DNA from: Aldehydirespirator sp965220485 | Lineage (GTDB): Bacteria > Actinomycetota > Acidimicrobiia > Acidimicrobiales > Aldehydirespiratoraceae | Assembly (NCBI GenBank): GCA_965220485.1 | Contig: OZ244832.1 | Span: forward strand, 4,030,001-4,094,000 | Direction: 5' to 3' | DNA length: 64,000 nucleotides | Part shown: positions 63,947 to 64,000 of the stretch, one piece after another | How the letters are laid out: each line of letters opens with the position of its first letter | How positions within the stretch are numbered: the first letter of the stretch is position 1 | Notes under the pieces: model-generated | Told to the model about the DNA's origin: nothing | Databases searched by the model: none | Seen by the model: the letters and a program-made list of their open reading frames with translations, nothing else | Program-made: the position numbers and the translations under genes

Positions 63947-64000
63947 ATGGTCGGTCTCGCGGAGTTGGCCCGAGCCGGCACCGCGCTCGACGAGCGCTCC
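63947..64000 (+). CDS. Start of another gene (truncated by window end)
   Basis: ATG 63947 opens MVGLAELARAGTALDERS and the frame remains open at the end of the window. Too little is present to assign a family. A fragment of the interspersed repeat end may lie just before it (63903-63915). Confidence 0.4.
   Translation, partial: MVGLAELARAGTALDERS

Overview
This is high-GC bacterial DNA, most likely from an actinobacterium of the Acidimicrobiia type. The taxon is inferred from gene content, not from a marker gene. Supporting features are an F420-type luciferase-family oxidoreductase, a DUF3107 gene, an actinobacterial-style inositol-3-phosphate synthase, a menaquinone cluster, many GTG starts, several likely leaderless transcripts, and a complete System I (Ccm) cytochrome c maturation operon. 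I saw no rRNA, tRNA or CRISPR array.

Layout. 0-1.2 kb: the 3' part of a DNA methyltransferase and an internally deleted type I restriction HsdR remnant. 1.2-6.9 kb: a minus-strand block with an exonuclease-domain lipoprotein, an LLM oxidoreductase and three membrane proteins. 7.0-12.8 kb: menaquinone genes menF-menD-menH-menC, with menF fused to a MerR-type regulator. 12.9-14.5 kb: a histidine phosphatase and a nucleotidyltransferase. 14.6-18.3 kb: form II CO-dehydrogenase-like coxSLM. 18.3-20.8 kb: an insert carrying a Schlafen/AlbA-type regulator, bounded by a duplicate of the coxM 3' end. 21-25 kb: a scrambled patch with a frameshifted TRAP binding protein, an NCS2 permease, a VapBC-type pair and a truncated alcohol dehydrogenase. 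25.2-33.2 kb: gamma-glutamyltransferase and a five-gene peptide ABC transporter. 33.3-35.2 kb: an exonuclease-family enzyme and a Clp_N-RidA fusion. 35.4-40.8 kb: acyl-CoA genes (HMG-CoA-synthase-like/OB fusion, SCPx-type thiolase, double CaiB CoA-transferase). 40.8-43.7 kb: a small membrane protein, ino1 and a LysR regulator. 44.1-48.4 kb: MaoC, a dimeric-barrel-like protein, a TAP-type hydrolase lipoprotein and an SDR. 48.4-49.9 kb: a second insert (toxin-antitoxin pair and a PNPOx-like gene) bounded by a near-perfect duplicate of the SDR 3' end. 50.3-57.4 kb: ccmABCDEFG and a ccmH/ccmI fusion. 57.7-64 kb: a conserved unknown, a DUF3179 lipoprotein, an HD-domain protein, a decayed patch, SixA-like phosphatase, Mrp ATPase, DUF3107 and the start of another gene.

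Three layers of structure stand out beyond the genes. (1) A MITE-like interspersed repeat family has inverted ends resembling AGAGGCCGAGCGGATAGG and a core containing GAGCGGCCCGTGAGCG. At least nine copies lie almost only in intergenic positions, and the core can be mistaken for coding sequence. (2) Two inserts of 1.4-2.5 kb are bounded by duplicated 3' ends of the neighbouring host gene, both carrying defence/TA-like cargo. (3) Precise tandem duplications (17, 18, 28, 36, 45, 50, 70 and 72 bp units) occur in linkers and leader regions.

The protein architectures most worth follow-up are the MerR-isochorismate synthase fusion and the ClpC N-domain-RidA fusion.
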